Source: Sacculina carcini (taxonomy: Eukaryota; Arthropoda; Thecostraca; Sacculinidae). Taken from it: a stretch of 64,000 nt of DNA. The stretch spans positions 7,786,493 through 7,850,492 of the forward strand of contig OU696587.1 in assembly GCA_916048095.2 (NCBI GenBank), given 5' to 3'. A program made the translations under genes and the position numbers. Below, one piece after another: positions 22,115 through 35,519 of this stretch. A model generated the notes under the pieces. That model was not told where the DNA came from and searched no databases. It saw only the letters and a list, made by a program, of their open reading frames with translations. Each line of letters opens with the position of its first letter. Position 1 is the stretch's first letter.

Positions 22115-25100
22115 TGTGCCCTAAGTGTTACCCAAGTGTGCCCTAAGTGTTACCTAACTGTGCCCCAACTGTTACCTAAGTGTTACTTAAGTGTTACCTA
22201 AGTGTGCCCTAACTGTTACCTAAGTGTTACCTAAGTGTTACCTAAGTGTGCCCTAAGTGTTACCTAAGTGTGCCCTAACTGTTACCTAAGTGTGCCCTAA
22301 GTGTTACTTAAGTGTTACCTAAGTGTGCCCTAACTGTTACCTAAGTGTGCCCTAAGTGTAGCCTAAGTGTTACCTAAGTGTTACCTAAGTGTTACCTAAG
22401 TGTACCCTAAGTGTACCCTAAGTGTTACCTAAGTGTTACCTAAGTGTTACCTAAGTGTTACCTAAGTGTGCCCTAAGTGTGCCCTAAGTGTGCCCTAAGT
22501 GTGCCCTAAGTGTTACCTAAGTGTGCCCTAAGTGTTACCTATGTGTGCCCTAAGTGTTACCTAAGTGTATCCTAAGTGTTACCTAAGTGTTACCTAAGTG
22601 TTACCCAAGTGTTACCTTAGTGTTACCTAAGTGTTACCCAAGTGTTACCTAAGTGTTACCTAAGTGTGCCCTAAGTGTTACCTAAGTGTGCCCTAAGTGT
22701 GCCCTAAGTGTTACCTAAGTGTGCCCTAAGTGTTACCTAAGTGTGCCCTAAGTGTTACCTAAGTGTATCCTAAGTGTTACCTAAGTGTTACCTAAGTGTG
22801 CCCTAAGTGTTACCTAAGTGTTACCTAAGTGTTACCTAAGTGTTACCTAAGTGTTACCTAAGTGTTACCTAAGTGTGCCCTAACTGTTACCTAAGTGTGC
22901 CCTAAGTGTTACCTAAGTGTATCCTAAGTGTTACCTAAGTGTTACCTAAGTGTTACCCAAGTGTTACCCAAGTGTTACCTAAGTGTGCCCTAAGTGTGCC
23001 CTAAGTGTGCCCTAAGTGTTACCTAAGTGTGCCCTAAGTGTTACCTATGTGTGCCCTAAGTGTTACCTAAGTGTGCCCTAAGTGTTACCTAAGTGTGCCC
23101 TAAGTGTTACCTAAGTGTGCCCTAAGTGATACCTAACTGTGCCCCAACTTTTACCTAAGTGTTACCTAAGTGTTACCTAAGTGTGCCCTAAGTGTTACCT
23201 AACTGTTACCTAAGTGTTACCTAAGTGTTACCTAAGTGTGCCCTAAGTGTGCCCTAAGTGTTACCTAAGTGTTACCTAAGTGTGCCCTAAGTGTGCCCTA
23301 AGTGTTACCTAAGTATGCCCTAAGTGTTGCCTAAGTGTGCCCTAAGTGTTACCTAAGTGTGCCCTAAGTGTGCCCTAAGTGTTACCTAAGTGTACCCTAA
23401 GTGTTACCTAAGTGTGCCCTAAGTGTTACCTAAGTGTATCCTAAGTGTTACCTAAGTGTTACCTAAGTGTTACCCAAGTGTTACCCAAGTGTTACCTAAG
23501 TGTGCCCTAAGTTTGCCCTAAGTGTTACCTAAGTGTGCCCTAACTGTTACCTAAGTGTGCCCTAAGTGTTACCTAAGTGTTACCTAAGTGTTACCTAAGT
23601 GTTACCTAAGTGTTACCTAAGTGTTACCTAAGTGTGCCCTAACTGTTACCTAAGTGTGCCCTAAGTGTGCCCTAAGTGTTACCTAAGTGTGCCCTAACTG
23701 TTACCTAAGTGTGCCCTAAGTGTTACCTAAGTGTTACCTAAGTGTGCCCTAAGTGTTACCTAAGTGTGCCCTAACTGTTACCTAAGTGTGCCCTAACTGT
23801 TACCTAAGTGTGCCCTAAGTGTTTCCTAAGTGTTACCTAAGTGTTACCTAAGTGTGCCCTAAGTGTGCCCTAAGTGTTACCTAAGTGTGCCCTAAGTGTT
23901 ACCTAAGTGTTACCTAAGTGTTACCTAAGTGTTACCTAAGTGTTACCTAAGTGTGCCCTAAGTGTGCCCTAACTGTTACCTAAGTGTGCCCTAAGTGTTA
24001 CCTAAGTGTTACCTATGTGTGCCCTAACTGTTACCTAAGTGTGCCCTAATTGTTACCTAAGTGTGCCCTAACTGTTACCTAAGTGTTACCTAAGTGTTAC
24101 CTAAGTGTGCCCTAAGTGTTACCTAAGTGTGCCCTAACTGTTACCTAAGTGTGCCCTAAGTGTTACTTAAGTGTTACCTAAGTGTGCCCTAACTGTTACC
24201 TAAGTGTGCCCTAAGTGTAGCCTAAGTGTTACCTAAGTGTTACCTAAGTGTTACCTAAGTGTTACCTAAGTGTACCCTAAGTGTACCCTAAGTGATACCT
24301 AAGTGTTACCTAAGTGTTACCTAAGTGTTACCTAAGTGTGCCCTAAGTGTGCCCTAAGTGTGCCCTAAGTGTTACCTAAGTGTGCCCTAAGTGTTACCTA
24401 TGTGTGCCCTAAGTGTTACCTAAGTGTGCCCTAAGTGTTACCTAAGTGTGCCCTAAGTGTTACCTAAGTGTGCCCTAAGTGATACCTAACTGTGCCCCAA
24501 CTTTTACCTAAGTGTTACCTAAGTGTTACCTAAGTGTGCCCTAAGTGTTACCTAACTGTTACCTAAGTGTTACCTAAGTGTTACCTAAGTGTGCCCTAAG
24601 TGTGCCCTAAGTGTTACCTAAGTGTTACCTAAGTGTGCCCTAAGTGTGCCCTAAGTGTTACCTAAGTGTGCCCTAAGTGTTGCCTAAGTGTGCCCTAAGT
24701 GTTACCTAAGTGTGCCCTAAGTGTGCCCTAAGTGTTACCTAAGTGTACCCTAAGTGTTACCTAAGTGTGCCCTAAGTGTTACCTAAGTGTATCCTAAGTG
24801 TTACCTAAGTGTTACCTAAGTGTTACCCAAGTGTTACCTAAGTGTTACCTAAGTGTTACCTAAGTGTTACCCAAGTGTTACCTAAGTGTTACCTAAGTGT
24901 GCCCTAAGTGTTACCTAAGTGTGCCCTAAGTGTTACCTAAGTGTTACCTAAGTGTTACCTAAGTGTTACCTAAGTGTGCCCTAACTGTTACCTAAGTGTG
25001 CCCTAAGTGTTACCTAAGTGTGCCCTAAGTGTTACCTAAGTGTGCCCTAAGTGTTACCTAAGTGTGCCCTAAGTGTGCCCTAAGTGTTACCTAAGTGTGC

Positions 25101-26579
25101 CCTAAGTGTTACCTAAGTGTGCCCTAAGTGTTACCTAAGTGTGCCCTAAGTGTGCCCTAAGTGTTACCTAAGTGTGCCCTAAGTGTTACCTAAGTGTGCC
25201 CTAAGTGTTACCTAAGTGTGCCCTAAGTGTTACCTAAGTGTGCCCTAAGTGTTACCTAAGTGTGCCCTAAGTGTTACCTAACTGTTACCTAAGTGTTACC
25301 TAAGTGTTACCTAAGTGTGCCCTAAGTGTGCCTTAAGTGTTACCTAAGTGTTACCTAAGTGTGCCCTAAGTGTGCCCTAAGTGTTACCTAAGTATGCCCT
25401 AAGTGTTGCCTAAGTGTGCCCTAAGTGTTACCTAAGTGTGCCCTAAGTGTGCCCTAAGTGTTACCTAAGTGTGCCCTAAGTGTTACCTAAGTGTGCCCTA
25501 AGTGTTACCTAAGTGTATCCTAAGTGTTACCTAAGTGTTACCTAAGTGTTACCCAAGTGTTACCTAAGTGTTACCTAAGTGTTACCCAAGTGTTACCTAA
25601 GTGTTACCTAAGTGTGCCCTAAGTGTTACCTAAGTGTGCCCTAAGTGTTACCTAACTGTTACCTAAGTGTTACCTAACTGTTACCTAAGTGTTACCTAAG
25701 TGTTACCTAAGTGTGCCCTAAGTGTGCCCTAAGTGTTACCTAAGTGTTACCTAAGTGTGCCCTAAGTGTGCCCTAAGTGTTACCTAAGTATGCCCTAAGT
25801 GTTGCCTAAGTGTGCCCTAAGTGTTACCTAAGTGTGCCCTAAGTGTGCCCTAAGTGTTACCTAAGTGTGCCCTAAGTGTTACCTAAGTGTGCCCTAAGTG
25901 TTACCTAAGTGTATCCTAAGTGTTACCTAAGTGTTACCTAAGTGTTACCCAAGTGTTACCTAAGTGTTACCTAAGTGTTACCTAAGTGTTACCTAAGTGT
26001 TACCTAAGTGTTACCTAAGTGTGCCCTAACTGTTACCTAAGTGTGCCCTAAGTGTTACCTAAGTGTTACCTAAGTGTTACCTAAGTGTTACCTAAGTGTT
26101 ACCTAAGTGTTACCTAAGTGTGCCCTAACTGTTACCTAAGTGTGCCCTAAGTGTGCCCTAAGTGTTACCTAAGTGTGCCCTAACTGTTACCTAAGTGTGC
26201 CCTAAGTGTTACCTAAGTGTGCCCTAAGTGTTACCTAAGTGTGCCCTAAGTGTTACCTAAGTGTTACCCAAGTGTGCCCTAACTGTTACCTAAGTGTGCC
26301 CTAACTGTTACCTAAGTGTGCCCTAAGTGTTACCTAAGTGTGCCCTAAGTGTTACCTAAGTGTGCCCTAAGTGTTACCTAAGTGTGCCCTAACTGTTACC
26401 TAAGTGTGCCCTAAGTGTTACTTAAGTGTTACCCAAGTGTTACCTAAGTGTTACCTAAGTGTTACCCAAGTGTTACCTAAGTGTTACCTAAGTGTGCCCT
26501 AAGTGTTACCTAAGTGTGCCCTAAGTGTTACCTAACTGTTACCTAAGTGTTACCTAACTGTTACCTAAGTGTTACCTAA

Positions 26580-27676
26580 GTGTTACCTAAGTGTTACCTA
26601 AGTGTTACCTAAGTGTTACCTAAGTGTTACCTAAGTGTTACCTAAGTGTGCCCTAACTGTTACCTAAGTGTGCCCTAAGTGTGCCCTAAGTGTTACCTAA
26701 GTGTGCCCTAACTGTTACCTAAGTGTGCCCTAAGTGTTACCTAAGTGTTACCTAAGTGTGCCCTAAGTGTTACCTAAGTGTGCCCTAACTGTTACCTAAG
26801 TGTGCCCTAACTGTTACCTAAGTGTGCCCTAAGTGTTTCCTAAGTGTTACCTAAGTGTTACCTAAGTGTGCCCTAAGTGTGCCCTAAGTGTTACCTAAGT
26901 GTGCCCTAAGTGTTACCTAAGTGTTACCTAAGTGTTACCTAAGTGTTACCTAAGTGTTACCTAAGTGTGCCCTAAGTGTGCCCTAACTGTTACCTAAGTG
27001 TGCCCTAAGTGTTACCTAAGTGTTACCTATGTGTGCCCTAACTGTTACCTAAGTGTGCCCTAATTGTTACCTAAGTGTGCCCTAACTGTTACCTAAGTGT
27101 TACCTAAGTGTTACCTAAGTGTGCCCTAAGTGTTACCTAAGTGTGCCCTAACTGTTACCTAAGTGTGCCCTAAGTGTTACTTAAGTGTTACCTAAGTGTG
27201 CCCTAACTGTTACCTAAGTGTGCCCTAAGTGTAGCCTAAGTGTTACCTAAGTGTTACCTAAGTGTTACCTAAGTGTTACCTAAGTGTACCCTAAGTGTAC
27301 CCTAAGTGATACCTAAGTGTTACCTAAGTGTTACCTAAGTGTTACCTAAGTGTGCCCTAAGTGTGCCCTAAGTGTGCCCTAAGTGTTACCTAAGTGTGCC
27401 CTAAGTGTTACCTATGTGTGCCCTAAGTGTTACCTAAGTGTGCCCTAAGTGTTACCTAAGTGTGCCCTAAGTGTTACCTAAGTGTGCCCTAAGTGATACC
27501 TAACTGTGCCCCAACTTTTACCTAAGTGTTACCTAAGTGTTACCTAAGTGTGCCCTAAGTGTTACCTAAGTGTTACCTAAGTGTTACCTAAGTGTTACCT
27601 AAGTGTGCCCTAAGTGTGCCCTAAGTGTTACCTAAGTGTTACCTAAGTGTGCCCTAAGTGTGCCCTAAGTGTTACC
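26580..27676. repeat. 5'-truncated 123-mer HOR, second instance
   Basis: It is the counterpart of the truncated 123-mer at about 19,060-20,152, at an offset of 7,524 bp, with the same left junction (TAAGTGTTACT then CAAGTGTTACC near 26,417). It carries TAAGTGTTTCC, TATGTG, TAATTG, TAAGTGTTACT and TAAGTGTAGCC in reference order. It differs from the earlier copy in keeping the first TATGTG. Confidence 0.8.
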
Positions 27677-30284
27677 TAAGTATGCCCTAAGTGTTGCCTA
27701 AGTGTGCCCTAAGTGTTACCTAAGTGTGCCCTAAGTGTGCCCTAAGTGTTACCTAAGTGTACCCTAAGTGTTACCTAAGTGTGCCCTAAGTGTTACCTAA
27801 GTGTTACCTAAGTGTTACCTAAGTGTTACCTAAGTGTTACCCAAGTGTTACCTAAGTGTTACCTAAGTGTTACCTAAGTGTTACCCAAGTGTTACCTAAG
27901 TGTTACCTAAGTGTGCCCTAAGTGTTACCTAAGTGTGCCCTAAGTGTTACCTAAGTGTTACCTAAGTGTTACCTAAGTGTTACCTAAGTGTGCCCTAACT
28001 GTTACCTAAGTGTGCCCTAAGTGTTACCTAAGTGTGCCCTAAGTGTTACCTAAGTGTGCCCTAAGTGTTACCTAAGTGTGCCCTAAGTGTGCCCTAAGTG
28101 TTACCTAAGTGTGCCCTAAGTGTTACCTAAGTGTGCCCTAAGTGTTACCTAAGTGTGCCCTAAGTGTGCCCTAAGTGTTACCTAAGTGTGCCCTAAGTGT
28201 TACCTAAGTGTGCCCTAAGTGTTACCTAAGTGTGCCCTAAGTGTTACCTAAGTGTGCCCTAAGTGTTACCTAAGTGTGCCCTAAGTGTTACCTAACTGTT
28301 ACCTAAGTGTTACCTAAGTGTTACCTAAGTGTGCCCTAAGTGTGCCTTAAGTGTTACCTAAGTGTTACCTAAGTGTGCCCTAAGTGTGCCCTAAGTGTTA
28401 CCTAAGTATGCCCTAAGTGTTGCCTAAGTGTGCCCTAAGTGTTACCTAAGTGTGCCCTAAGTGTGCCCTAAGTGTTACCTAAGTGTGCCCTAAGTGTTAC
28501 CTAAGTGTGCCCTAAGTGTTACCTAAGTGTATCCTAAGTGTTACCTAAGTGTTACCTAAGTGTTACCCAAGTGTTACCTAAGTGTTACCTAAGTGTTACC
28601 CAAGTGTTACCTAAGTGTTACCTAAGTGTGCCCTAAGTGTTACCTAAGTGTGCCCTAAGTGTTACCTAACTGTTACCTAAGTGTTACCTAACTGTTACCT
28701 AAGTGTTACCTAAGTGTTACCTAAGTGTGCCCTAAGTGTGCCCTAAGTGTTACCTAAGTGTTACCTAAGTGTGCCCTAAGTGTGCCCTAAGTGTTACCTA
28801 AGTATGCCCTAAGTGTTGCCTAAGTGTGCCCTAAGTGTTACCTAAGTGTGCCCTAAGTGTGCCCTAAGTGTTACCTAAGTGTGCCCTAAGTGTTACCTAA
28901 GTGTGCCCTAAGTGTTACCTAAGTGTATCCTAAGTGTTACCTAAGTGTTACCTAAGTGTTACCCAAGTGTTACCTAAGTGTTACCTAAGTGTTACCTAAG
29001 TGTTACCTAAGTGTTACCTAAGTGTTACCTAAGTGTGCCCTAACTGTTACCTAAGTGTGCCCTAAGTGTTACCTAAGTGTTACCTAAGTGTTACCTAAGT
29101 GTTACCTAAGTGTTACCTAAGTGTTACCTAAGTGTGCCCTAACTGTTACCTAAGTGTGCCCTAAGTGTGCCCTAAGTGTGCCCTAAGTGTTACCTAAGTG
29201 TGCCCTAACTGTTACCTAAGTGTGCCCTAAGTGTTACCTAAGTGTGCCCTAAGTGTTACCTAAGTGTGCCCTAAGTGTTACCTAAGTGTTACCCAAGTGT
29301 GCCCTAACTGTTACCTAAGTGTGCCCTAACTGTTACCTAAGTGTGCCCTAAGTGTTACCTAAGTGTGCCCTAAGTGTTACCTAAGTGTTACCTAAGTGTG
29401 CCCTAAGTGTTACCTAAGTGTGCCCTAAGTGTTACCCAAGTGTGCCCTAAGTGTTACCTAACTGTGCCCCAACTGTTACCTAAGTGTTACTTAAGTGTTA
29501 CCTAAGTGTGCCCTAACTGTTACCTAAGTGTTACCTAAGTGTTACCTAAGTGTGCCCTAAGTGTTACCTAAGTGTGCCCTAACTGTTACCTAAGTGTGCC
29601 CTAAGTGTTACTTAAGTGTTACCTAAGTGTGCCCTAACTGTTACCTAAGTGTGCCCTAAGTGTAGCCTAAGTGTTACCTAAGTGTTACCTAAGTGTTACC
29701 TAAGTGTACCCTAAGTGTACCCTAAGTGATACCTAAGTGTTACCTAAGTGTTACCTAAGTGTTACCTAAGTGTGCCCTAAGTGTGCCCTAAGTGTGCCCT
29801 AAGTGTGCCCTAAGTGTTACCTAAGTGTGCCCTAAGTGTTACCTATGTGTGCCCTAAGTGTTACCTAAGTGTATCCTAAGTGTTACCTAAGTGTTACCTA
29901 AGTGTTACCCAAGTGTTACCTTAGTGTTACCTAAGTGTTACCCAAGTGTTACCTAAGTGTTACCTAAGTGTGCCCTAAGTGTTACCTAAGTGTGCCCTAA
30001 GTGTGCCCTAAGTGTTACCTAAGTGTGCCCTAAGTGTTACCTAAGTGTGCCCTAAGTGTTACCTAAGTGTATCCTAAGTGTTACCTAAGTGTTACCTAAG
30101 TGTGCCCTAAGTGTTACCTAAGTGTTACCTAAGTGTTACCTAAGTGTTACCTAAGTGTTACCTAAGTGTTACCTAAGTGTGCCCTAACTGTTACCTAAGT
30201 GTGCCCTAAGTGTTACCTAAGTGTATCCTAAGTGTTACCTAAGTGTTACCTAAGTGTTACCCAAGTGTTACCCAAGTGTTACCT

Positions 30285-33200
30285 AAGTGTTACCCAAGTG
30301 TTACCTAAGTGTTACCTAAGTGTGCCCTAAGTGTTACCCAAGTGTTACCTAAGTGTTACCTAAGTGTTACTTAAGTGTTACCTAAGTGTGCCCTAACTGT
30401 TACCTAAGTGTGCCCTAAGTGTGCCCTAAGTGTTACCTAAGTGTGCCCTAAGTGTTACCTATGTGTGCCCTAAGTGTTACCTAAGTGTGCCCTAAGTGTT
30501 ACCTAAGTGTGCCCTAAGTGTTACCTAAGTGTGCCCTAAGTGTTACCTAACTGTGCCCCAACTTTTACCTAAGTGTTACCTAAGTGTGCCCTAAGTGTTA
30601 CCTAAGTGTGCCCTAAGTGTTACCTAAGTGTGCCCTAAGTGTTACCTAACTGTGCCCCAACTTTTACCTAAGTGTTACCTAAGTGTTACCTAAGTGTTAC
30701 CTAAGTGTTACCTAAGTGTACCCTAAGTGTACCCTAAGTGATACCTAAGTGTTACCTAAGTGTTACCTAAGTGTTACCTAAGTGTGCCCTAAGTGTGCCC
30801 TAAGTGTGCCCTAAGTGTGCCCTAAGTGTTACCTAAGTGTGCCCTAAGTGTTACCTATGTGTGCCCTAAGTGTTACCTAAGTGTTACCTAAGTGTTACCT
30901 AAGTGTTACCTAAGTGTTACCTAAGTGTGCCCTAACTGTTACCTAAGTGTGCCCTAAGTGTTACCTAAGTGTGCCCTAAGTGTTACCTAAGTGTGCCCTA
31001 AGTGTTACCTAAGTGTGCCCTAAGTGTGCCCTAAGTGTTACCTAAGTGTGCCCTAAGTGTTACCTAAGTGTGCCCTAAGTGTTACCTAAGTGTGCCCTAA
31101 GTGTGCCCTAAGTGTTACCTAAGTGTGCCCTAAGTGTTACCTAAGTGTGCCCTAAGTGTTACCTAAGTGTGCCCTAAGTGTTACCTAAGTGTGCCCTAAG
31201 TGTTACCTAAGTGTGCCCTAAGTGTTACCTAACTGTTACCTAAGTGTTACCTAAGTGTTACCTAAGTGTGCCCTAAGTGTGCCTTAAGTGTTACCTAAGT
31301 GTTACCTAAGTGTGCCCTAAGTGTGCCCTAAGTGTTACCTAAGTATGCCCTAAGTGTTGCCTAAGTGTGCCCTAAGTGTTACCTAAGTGTGCCCTAAGTG
31401 TGCCCTAAGTGTTACCTAAGTGTGCCCTAAGTGTTACCTAAGTGTGCCCTAAGTGTTACCTAAGTGTATCCTAAGTGTTACCTAAGTGTTACCTAAGTGT
31501 TACCCAAGTGTTACCTAAGTGTTACCTAAGTGTTACCCAAGTGTTACCTAAGTGTTACCTAAGTGTGCCCTAAGTGTTACCTAAGTGTGCCCTAAGTGTT
31601 ACCTAACTGTTACCTAAGTGTTACCTAACTGTTACCTAAGTGTTACCTAAGTGTTACCTAAGTGTGCCCTAAGTGTGCCCTAAGTGTTACCTAAGTGTTA
31701 CCTAAGTGTGCCCTAAGTGTGCCCTAAGTGTTACCTAAGTATGCCCTAAGTGTTGCCTAAGTGTGCCCTAAGTGTTACCTAAGTGTGCCCTAAGTGTGCC
31801 CTAAGTGTTACCTAAGTGTGCCCTAAGTGTTACCTAAGTGTGCCCTAAGTGTTACCTAAGTGTATCCTAAGTGTTACCTAAGTGTTACCTAAGTGTTACC
31901 CAAGTGTTACCTAAGTGTTACCTAAGTGTTACCTAAGTGTTACCTAAGTGTTACCTAAGTGTTACCTAAGTGTGCCCTAACTGTTACCTAAGTGTGCCCT
32001 AAGTGTTACCTAAGTGTTACCTAAGTGTTACCTAAGTGTTACCTAAGTGTTACCTAAGTGTTACCTAAGTGTGCCCTAACTGTTACCTAAGTGTGCCCTA
32101 AGTGTGCCCTAAGTGTTACCTAAGTGTGCCCTAACTGTTACCTAAGTGTGCCCTAAGTGTTACCTAAGTGTGCCCTAAGTGTTACCTAAGTGTGCCCTAA
32201 GTGTTACCTAAGTGTTACCCAAGTGTGCCCTAACTGTTACCTAAGTGTGCCCTAACTGTTACCTAAGTGTGCCCTAAGTGTTACCTAAGTGTGCCCTAAG
32301 TGTTACCTAAGTGTTACCTAAGTGTGCCCTAAGTGTTACCTAAGTGTGCCCTAAGTGTTACCCAAGTGTGCCCTAAGTGTTACCTAACTGTGCCCCAACT
32401 GTTACCTAAGTGTTACTTAAGTGTTACCTAAGTGTGCCCTAACTGTTACCTAAGTGTTACCTAAGTGTTACCTAAGTGTGCCCTAAGTGTTACCTAAGTG
32501 TGCCCTAAGTGTTACCTAAGTGTGCCCTAAGTGTTACTTAAGTGTTACCTAAGTGTGCCCTAACTGTTACCTAAGTGTGCCCTAAGTGTAGCCTAAGTGT
32601 TACCTAAGTGTTACCTAAGTGTTACCTAAGTGTTACCTAAGTGTAACCTAAGTGATACCTAAGTGTTACCTAAGTGTTACCTAAGTGTTACCTAAGTGTG
32701 CCCTAAGTGTGCCCTAAGTGTGCCCTAAGTGTGCCCTAAGTGTTACCTAAGTGTGCCCTAAGTGTTACCTATGTGTGCCCTAAGTGTTACCTAAGTGTAT
32801 CCTAAGTGTTACCTAAGTGTTACCTAAGTGTTACCCAAGTGTTACCTTAGTGTTACCTAAGTGTTACCCAAGTGTTACCTAAGTGTTACCTAAGTGTGCC
32901 CTAAGTGTTACCTAAGTGTGCCCTAAGTGTGCCCTAAGTGTTACCTAAGTGTGCCCTAAGTGTTACCTAAGTGTATCCTAAGTGTTACCTAAGTGTTACC
33001 TAAGTGTGCCCTAAGTGTTACCTAAGTGTTACCTAAGTGTTACCTAAGTGTTACCTAAGTGTTACCTAAGTGTTACCTAAGTGTGCCCTAACTGTTACCT
33101 AAGTGTGCCCTAAGTGTTACCTAAGTGTATCCTAAGTGTTACCTAAGTGTTACCTAAGTGTTACCCAAGTGTTACCCAAGTGTTACCTAAGTGTTACCCA

Positions 33201-34870
33201 AGTGTTACCTAAGTGTTACCTAAGTGTGCCCTAAGTGTTACCCAAGTGTTACCTAAGTGTTACCTAAGTGTTACTTAAGTGTTACCTAAGTGTGCCCTAA
33301 CTGTTACCTAAGTGTGCCCTAAGTGTGCCCTAAGTGTTACCTAAGTGTGCCCTAAGTGTTACCTATGTGTGCCCTAAGTGTTACCTAAGTGTGCCCTAAG
33401 TGTTACCTAAGTGTGCCCTAAGTGTTACCTAAGTGTGCCCTAAGTGTTACCTAACTGTGCCCCAACTTTTACCTAAGTGTTACCTAAGTGTGCCCTAAGT
33501 GTTACCTAAGTGTGCCCTAAGTGTTACCTAAGTGTGCCCTAAGTGTTACCTAACTGTGCCCCAACTTTTACCTAAGTGTTACCTAAGTGTTACCTAAGTG
33601 TTACCTAAGTGTTACCTAAGTGTACCCTAAGTGTACCCTAAGTGATACCTAAGTGTTACCTAAGTGTTACCTAAGTGTTACCTAAGTGTGCCCTAAGTGT
33701 GCCCTAAGTGTGCCCTAAGTGTGCCCTAAGTGTTACCTAAGTGTGCCCTAAGTGTTACCTATGTGTGCCCTAAGTGTTACCTAAGTGTTACCTAAGTGTT
33801 ACCTAAGTGTTACCTAAGTGTTACCTAAGTGTGCCCTAACTGTTACCTAAGTGTGCCCTAAGTGTGCCCTAAGTGTTACCTAAGTGTGCCCTAACTGTTA
33901 CCTAAGTGTGCCCTAAGTGTTACCTAAGTGTGCCCTAAGTGTTACCTAAGTGTATCCTAAGTGTTACCTAAGTGTTACCTAAGTGTGCCCTAAGTGTTAC
34001 CTAAGTGTTACCTAAGTGTTACCTAAGTGTTACCTAAGTGTTACCTAAGTGTTACCTAAGTGTGCCCTAACTGTTACCTAAGTGTGCCCTAAGTGTTACC
34101 TAAGTGTATCCTAAGTGTTACCTAAGTGTTACCTAAGTGTTACCCAAGTGTTACCCAAGTGTTACCTAAGTGTTACCCAAGTGTTACCTAAGTGTTACCT
34201 AAGTGTGCCCTAAGTGTTACCCAAGTGTTACCTAAGTGTTACCTAAGTGTTACTTAAGTGTGCCCTAAGTGTGCCCTAAGTGTTACCTAAGTGTGCCCTA
34301 AGTGTTACCTATGTGTGCCCTAAGTGTTACCTAAGTGTGCCCTAAGTGTTACCTAAGTGTGCCCTAAGTGTTACCTAACTGTGCCCCAACTTTTACCTAA
34401 GTGTATCCTAAGTGTTACCTAAGTGTTACCTAAGTGTTACCCAAGTGTTACCTTAGTGTTACCTAAGTGTTACCCAAGTGTTACCTAAGTGTTACCTAAG
34501 TGTGCCCTAAGTGTTACCTAAGTGTGCCCTAAGTGTGCCCTAAGTGTTACCTAAGTGTGCCCTAAGTGTTACCTAAGTATGCCCTAAGTGTTGCCTAAGT
34601 GTGCCCTAAGTGTTACCTAAGTGTGCCCTAAGTGTGCCCTAAGTGTTACCTAAGTGTGCCCTAAGTGTTACCTAAGTGTGCCCTAAGTGTTACCTAAGTG
34701 TATCCTAAGTGTTACCTAAGTGTTACCTAAGTGTTACCCAAGTGTTACCTAAGTGTTACCTAAGTGTTACCTAAGTGTTACCTAAGTGTTACCTAAGTGT
34801 TACCTAAGTGTGCCCTAACTGTTACCTAAGTGTGCCCTAAGTGTTACCTAAGTGTTACCTAAGTGTTACC
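30285..34870. repeat. Block with 99-bp doublets, copied in super-repeats 5 and 6
   Basis: This part of super-repeat 4 has no counterpart in super-repeats 1-3. It contains two doublets of TAACTGTGCCC-CAACTTTTACC spaced nine monomers apart (30548/30647 and 33452/33551). From about 31,340 it repeats at 37.6-40.9 kb with an offset of 6,270 bp, rising to 6,292 bp after a two-monomer difference. It also repeats at 47-51.7 kb with an offset of 16,819 bp. Near 32,630 the usual pair of TAAGTGTACCC is replaced by A then TAAGTGTAACC, a change not present in the equivalent copy at 38,900. Confidence 0.82.
30548..30668. repeat. 99-bp doublet of TAACTGTGCCC-CAACTTTTACC (seven sites in window)
   Basis: The variant dimer TAACTGTGCCC followed by CAACTTTTACC occurs singly in each 123-mer. 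At seven sites it is doubled with a spacing of nine monomers (99 bp): 30548/30647, 33452/33551, 39744/39843, 47367/47466, 50271/50370, 52548/52647 and 53582/53681. In the doublets the preceding monomer is A, whereas in the 123-mer it is TAAGTGATACC. All seven lie between 30.5 and 53.7 kb, so the doublet arose once and spread with the larger block. Confidence 0.85.
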
Positions 34871-35519
34871 TAAGTGTGCCCTAAGTGTTACCTAAGTGTG
34901 CCCTAAGTGTGCCCTAAGTGTTACCTAAGTGTGCCCTAAGTGTTACCTAAGTGTGCCCTAAGTGTTACCTAAGTGTATCCTAAGTGTTACCTAAGTGTTA
35001 CCTAAGTGTGCCCTAAGTGTTACCTAAGTGTTACCTAAGTGTTACCTAAGTGTTACCTAAGTGTTACCTAAGTGTTACCTAAGTGTGCCCTAACTGTTAC
35101 CTAAGTGTGCCCTAAGTGTTACCTAAGTGTATCCTAAGTGTTACCTAAGTGTTACCTAAGTGTTACCCAAGTGTTACCCAAGTGTTACCTAAGTGTGCCC
35201 TAAGTGTGCCCTAAGTGTGCCCTAAGTGTTACCTAAGTGTGCCCTAAGTGTTACCTATGTGTGCCCTAAGTGTTACCTAAGTGTGCCCTAAGTGTTACCT
35301 AAGTGTGCCCTAAGTGTTACCTAAGTGTGCCCTAAGTGATACCTAACTGTGCCCCAACTTTTACCTAAGTGTTACCTAAGTGTTACCTAAGTGTGCCCTA
35401 AGTGTTACCTAACTGTTACCTAAGTGTTACCTAAGTGTTACCTAAGTGTGCCCTAAGTGTGCCCTAAGTGTTACCTAAGTGTTACCTAAGTGTGCCCTAA
35501 GTGTGCCCTAAGTGTTACC

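Larger units (their letters stand above)
15786..23309. repeat. Super-repeat 3: 123 + 66 + 36 + 172 + 66 + 36 + 185 monomers (7,524 bp)
   Basis: The landmarks fall at 15786, 17139, 17865, 18261, 20153, 20879 and 21275. At 15786 the following monomer is A, not TAAGTGTTGCC. A 5'-truncated 123-mer (about 19,060-20,152) lies inside the 172-monomer interval; it starts after the position where TAAGTTTGCCC would be. The tail is lengthened by a local 220-bp duplication at about 21,675-22,114. The first part repeats 7,524 bp further on, in super-repeat 4. Confidence 0.86.
23310..35519. repeat. Super-repeat 4, the longest (12,210 bp, 1,110 monomers)
   Basis: The 123-mer at 23310-24662 is followed by landmarks at 24663 (here plain B followed by TAAGTGTTGCC), 25389, 25785, 27677, 28403, 28799, 31340, 31736 and 34574. 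From 23310 to about 29,160 it copies super-repeat 3 at 7,524 bp. After the point where super-repeat 3 has its 220-bp duplication, the offset becomes 7,304 bp and the match continues to about 30,285. Beyond that it adds blocks found elsewhere only in super-repeats 5 and 6, including the 99-bp doublets at 30548/30647 and 33452/33551. Confidence 0.85.
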
